Source: Candidatus Zixiibacteriota bacterium
Lineage (GTDB): Bacteria; SM23-81; DAOVCL01
Direction: 5' to 3'
NCBI GenBank assembly: GCA_030670005.1
Contig: DAOVCL010000024.1
Coordinates: 1-15,029, forward strand
Length of the DNA stretch: 15,029 bases
Position numbers and translations under genes: made by a program
The notes under the pieces: model-generated
Database searches by the model: none
Seen by the model: only the letters and a program-made list of their open reading frames with translations
Told to the model about the DNA's origin: nothing
In this document: positions 12,984 through 15,029 of the stretch, in pieces
Layout: each line of letters starts with the position of its first letter
Numbering within the stretch: the stretch's first letter is position 1

Positions 12984-15029
12984 ATGTCCAAAGGGAATCT
13001 TATAAATTCATTTTTCGCGATATTCATCATAGCTTGCATATTCCCCTTCAATCATCCCCTCTATGCTCAGACAACCCTAATCCAGGCGGATGCCTTCCCA
13101 CAAGAAGGCATCAGAAAACTGACAAAATCAGTGGCTAACACTTACTGGGGAATTAATCTTTTCTCAAGATCTTATCGTAGCTCCCTTTCATATACTACCG
13201 ATTATTACGGTGAAGTCAATCATGCTATAATGTTTATCATCGATCCCAACTGGGAAAGGATGGTTTATTCCGATCTTCAATGTGATTGGATTAGAGCCTG
13301 GGGTCACGGGGAGCTCAATTTTCCGCATGGGATTACCTCTGATAACTATTCATACACTCCTAGTAGATTTAACATTTATATTGCTGACACCGGTAATGAC
13401 AGGATTGTACATTTACGCTTAAATTACTACAATCCATACGGATACCCATGTGAGCCTTCTTTTGATATCGAAGAGTCCCTTACTGATGCTTCAGCCGGGT
13501 TAAGTAAACCCTATGATGTAGACTTAAATGATGGAGGGGACTTGTGGGAGGAGGACGATGACTATCTTTGGGTAGCTGATTTCGGCAATCATATGATCAA
13601 GAGGTTTACGATGTGTGGGGATTTGGTTAAGAGCTTTGGTAGTTATGGTTCAGGGAGTAATCAATTTAAATACCCCAAAGCAATTGTCAACGGACGAAAC
13701 TTCCAGTCTGGTAAGAATAACAAATATTTGTATGTTGTGGACTCCGGAAACAATCGGATAGTCAAACTATATGATCCAACTCCCACCACAGTCCAATGGG
13801 TGAGCACTTATGAACCTCCATCGGAGTCCAATTTGACCTCCATCGAAACTGATACATACGGCAATGTATGGGTAACAGAATTTAACAACGGCAGGATTTT
13901 AAAACTAACCCCTGATTTGGAACTTCTGACCACATTCGGCAGCCAGGGTACTGGAGACGACCAATTTCTCTATCCCACCGGTTTTTCCACTCCCGGCGCA
14001 TTTCAATATCAACAGAATTGGCCGCCAGGTTGGATTCGTGGCTTTGCCGACGCCTTTATTGCTGAGAAGTGGACAGACAACTCTGGGGGGCAACGTTATC
14101 TGATGGGAGTGGATGTAGTTAATTTTCAAGTGACAACAAACTCATCTCAATCAACTGCTTACTGTAGTTTTACCTTGACAGATCAGGCCGATGTAACAGT
14201 GAAAGTATATGACTCAGGAAATAACCTAATAACCACCTTGCGAGACGAAGAGATGGCAACCGGAGCTGTTGGCCCTATTGCCTGGAGTGCAGATGCAAGA
14301 CCCTGGGGCGAATATAGGATAGAGGTGACGGCTGTTTCGCTTTATCTGCTTGGTGGGACCGGCCCTCCGCTAAATGACGTAACCAAAAATGCAAGTGTAT
14401 GGGTTGGACAAAAGGCTCCGCAAATCACCAGGGGCCCCGTCATTTATTATGGTTCTGACTGTTGTGCAGTGGCGAACCATACCTACACAGTTAGTGTCTA
14501 TACTAACGACTTGACAGGGGATAATTTCTCTTACGATTGGTGGGTGGATGGTGATCCAGATCGCCCTTGGATTAAGGGTACCATAACTGGGGATGGTCGT
14601 ATAGTGCAATATACCGCTCCTGGATCTGGCAAAGGAGGAAAGGACGTTCTTCCTGAAAATAGGATTAATGTTTCCATAAGTTTTGCGGGTAATTGGGATA
14701 GCGGCAATACGGGTTGGTTTAATATCCATAGTGGTCAGTGTGAGTGTCCTCCTGCTTGTCCTTTTGTCTTCACCTGGGATGGAAGAGAATACCTTGAGGA
14801 TAATAATATTTTGCCTGCCTCCGAGCTTTTACCAGGGGAAGGTGATATCACAGACAAATATAAACTTGAGCACCAACCTGTGGTAAAAGACAAGGAGTAT
14901 CTTCTCCAGATAAAGGAGTTTGAGCATGAGCACTCCTATTTAGATCAGGTGAGACTGTTGGCTGTGGATCATCCAGCGGATGTGCCAATTGGGCTGAATC
15001 CTGAGGGTGAGATAATTCCCTATAGGAGA
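12984..15029 (+). CDS. exported NHL-repeat beta-propeller protein, 3' partial
   Basis: 682 codons are open from ATG 12984 to the window edge without a stop; GAGGTGA (12972-12978) is the ribosome binding site. Signal peptide to about residue 29 (PLYAQ). A six-bladed NHL-type propeller follows, with blade strands IYIADTGNDRIVHLR (131), LWVADFGNHMIKRF (195), LYVVDSGNNRIVKLYD (249) and VWVTEFNNGRILKL (295), each preceded by a hydrophobic 'P-x-G/D-I/V' turn such as FPHGITSD or KPYDVDLND. From about residue 385 comes a FlgD-like or Ig-like section (ADVTVKVYDSGNNLITTL, GEYRIEV), then an Ig-like region with Cys pairs, and at Cys592 a motif CPFVFTWDGREYLEDNNILP leading to LLQIKEFEHEHSYLDQVRLL. Likely secreted or surface-anchored; ligand unknown. 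A truncated paralogue lies at 9421. Confidence 0.8.
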   Translation, partial: MSKGNLINSFFAIFIIACIFPFNHPLYAQTTLIQADAFPQEGIRKLTKSVANTYWGINLFSRSYRSSLSYTTDYYGEVNHAIMFIIDPNWERMVYSDLQCDWIRAWGHGELNFPHGITSDNYSYTPSRFNIYIADTGNDRIVHLRLNYYNPYGYPCEPSFDIEESLTDASAGLSKPYDVDLNDGGDLWEEDDDYLWVADFGNHMIKRFTMCGDLVKSFGSYGSGSNQFKYPKAIVNGRNFQSGKNNKYLYVVDSGNNRIVKLYDPTPTTVQWVSTYEPPSESNLTSIETDTYGNVWVTEFNNGRILKLTPDLELLTTFGSQGTGDDQFLYPTGFSTPGAFQYQQNWPPGWIRGFADAFIAEKWTDNSGGQRYLMGVDVVNFQVTTNSSQSTAYCSFTLTDQADVTVKVYDSGNNLITTLRDEEMATGAVGPIAWSADARPWGEYRIEVTAVSLYLLGGTGPPLNDVTKNASVWVGQKAPQITRGPVIYYGSDCCAVANHTYTVSVYTNDLTGDNFSYDWWVDGDPDRPWIKGTITGDGRIVQYTAPGSGKGGKDVLPENRINVSISFAGNWDSGNTGWFNIHSGQCECPPACPFVFTWDGREYLEDNNILPASELLPGEGDITDKYKLEHQPVVKDKEYLLQIKEFEHEHSYLDQVRLLAVDHPADVPIGLNPEGEIIPYRR

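Noticed and set aside
12899..13138. Short + strand frame overlapping the NTF2 remnant and the propeller start
   Set aside because: It is the wrong frame for both; the propeller start at 12984 has a ribosome binding site, signal peptide and a paralogue.
14370..14729. Minus-strand frame and a short + frame at 14683-14886 within the propeller gene
   Set aside because: The propeller reading frame is continuous through both regions and has clear domain content.

Overview
The window reads as bacterial chromosome, with every supportable gene on the + strand. Strong AGGAGG-type ribosome binding sites, frequent TTG starts, heavy AGG (Arg) and ATA (Ile) use, and a lipobox-type signal peptide suggest a Gram-negative, possibly thermophilic lineage of an uncultured or candidate phylum. 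This is inference from style and gene content; no marker here fixes the taxon.

Region 1 (1-6852) is a run of housekeeping and metabolic genes: the 3' part of a class I SAM methyltransferase, a thioredoxin-reductase-like flavoprotein whose pyridine-nucleotide site looks like that of NADH-using AhpF, a small MazG-type pyrophosphohydrolase, a saccharopine-dehydrogenase-family enzyme closest to lysine 6-dehydrogenase, a PolX DNA polymerase with a PHP domain, and an AIR-synthase/HypE-like protein ending in cysteine. Gaps between them hold inverted repeats and are not tightly operonic.

Region 2 (6853-8806) looks like a genomic scar. Hairpins sit on both sides of the HypE-like gene. The most striking group is six different perfect hairpins in about 155 bases, four of them sharing a TTTA/TAAA centre. 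Just downstream lies a methionyl-tRNA synthetase gene that has lost its N-terminal catalytic half and carries an in-frame TAA, but keeps its KMSKS motif, anticodon-binding region and C-terminal tRNA-binding domain.

Region 3 (8807-15029) is more AT-rich and encodes exported proteins in a decayed array of duplicated modules. Module A is an NTF2-like exported protein followed by an NHL beta-propeller protein. It appears twice: the first copy has an intact NTF2-like gene and only the N-terminus of the propeller protein, the second has a broken NTF2-like gene and a long propeller gene running off the window. Module B, between the A copies, is a zinc-metallopeptidase lipoprotein (archaemetzincin-like) followed by an exported beta-sandwich plus TPR protein. 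It occurs as one intact pair, then a peptidase remnant of 30 codons with a frameshifted TPR copy, then the start of a third peptidase remnant. A 157-166 base direct repeat marks the boundaries of the B units.

The most novel candidate is this secreted peptidase / beta-sandwich-TPR / NTF2-like / NHL-propeller array, a surface-protein locus that seems to evolve by tandem duplication and deletion.
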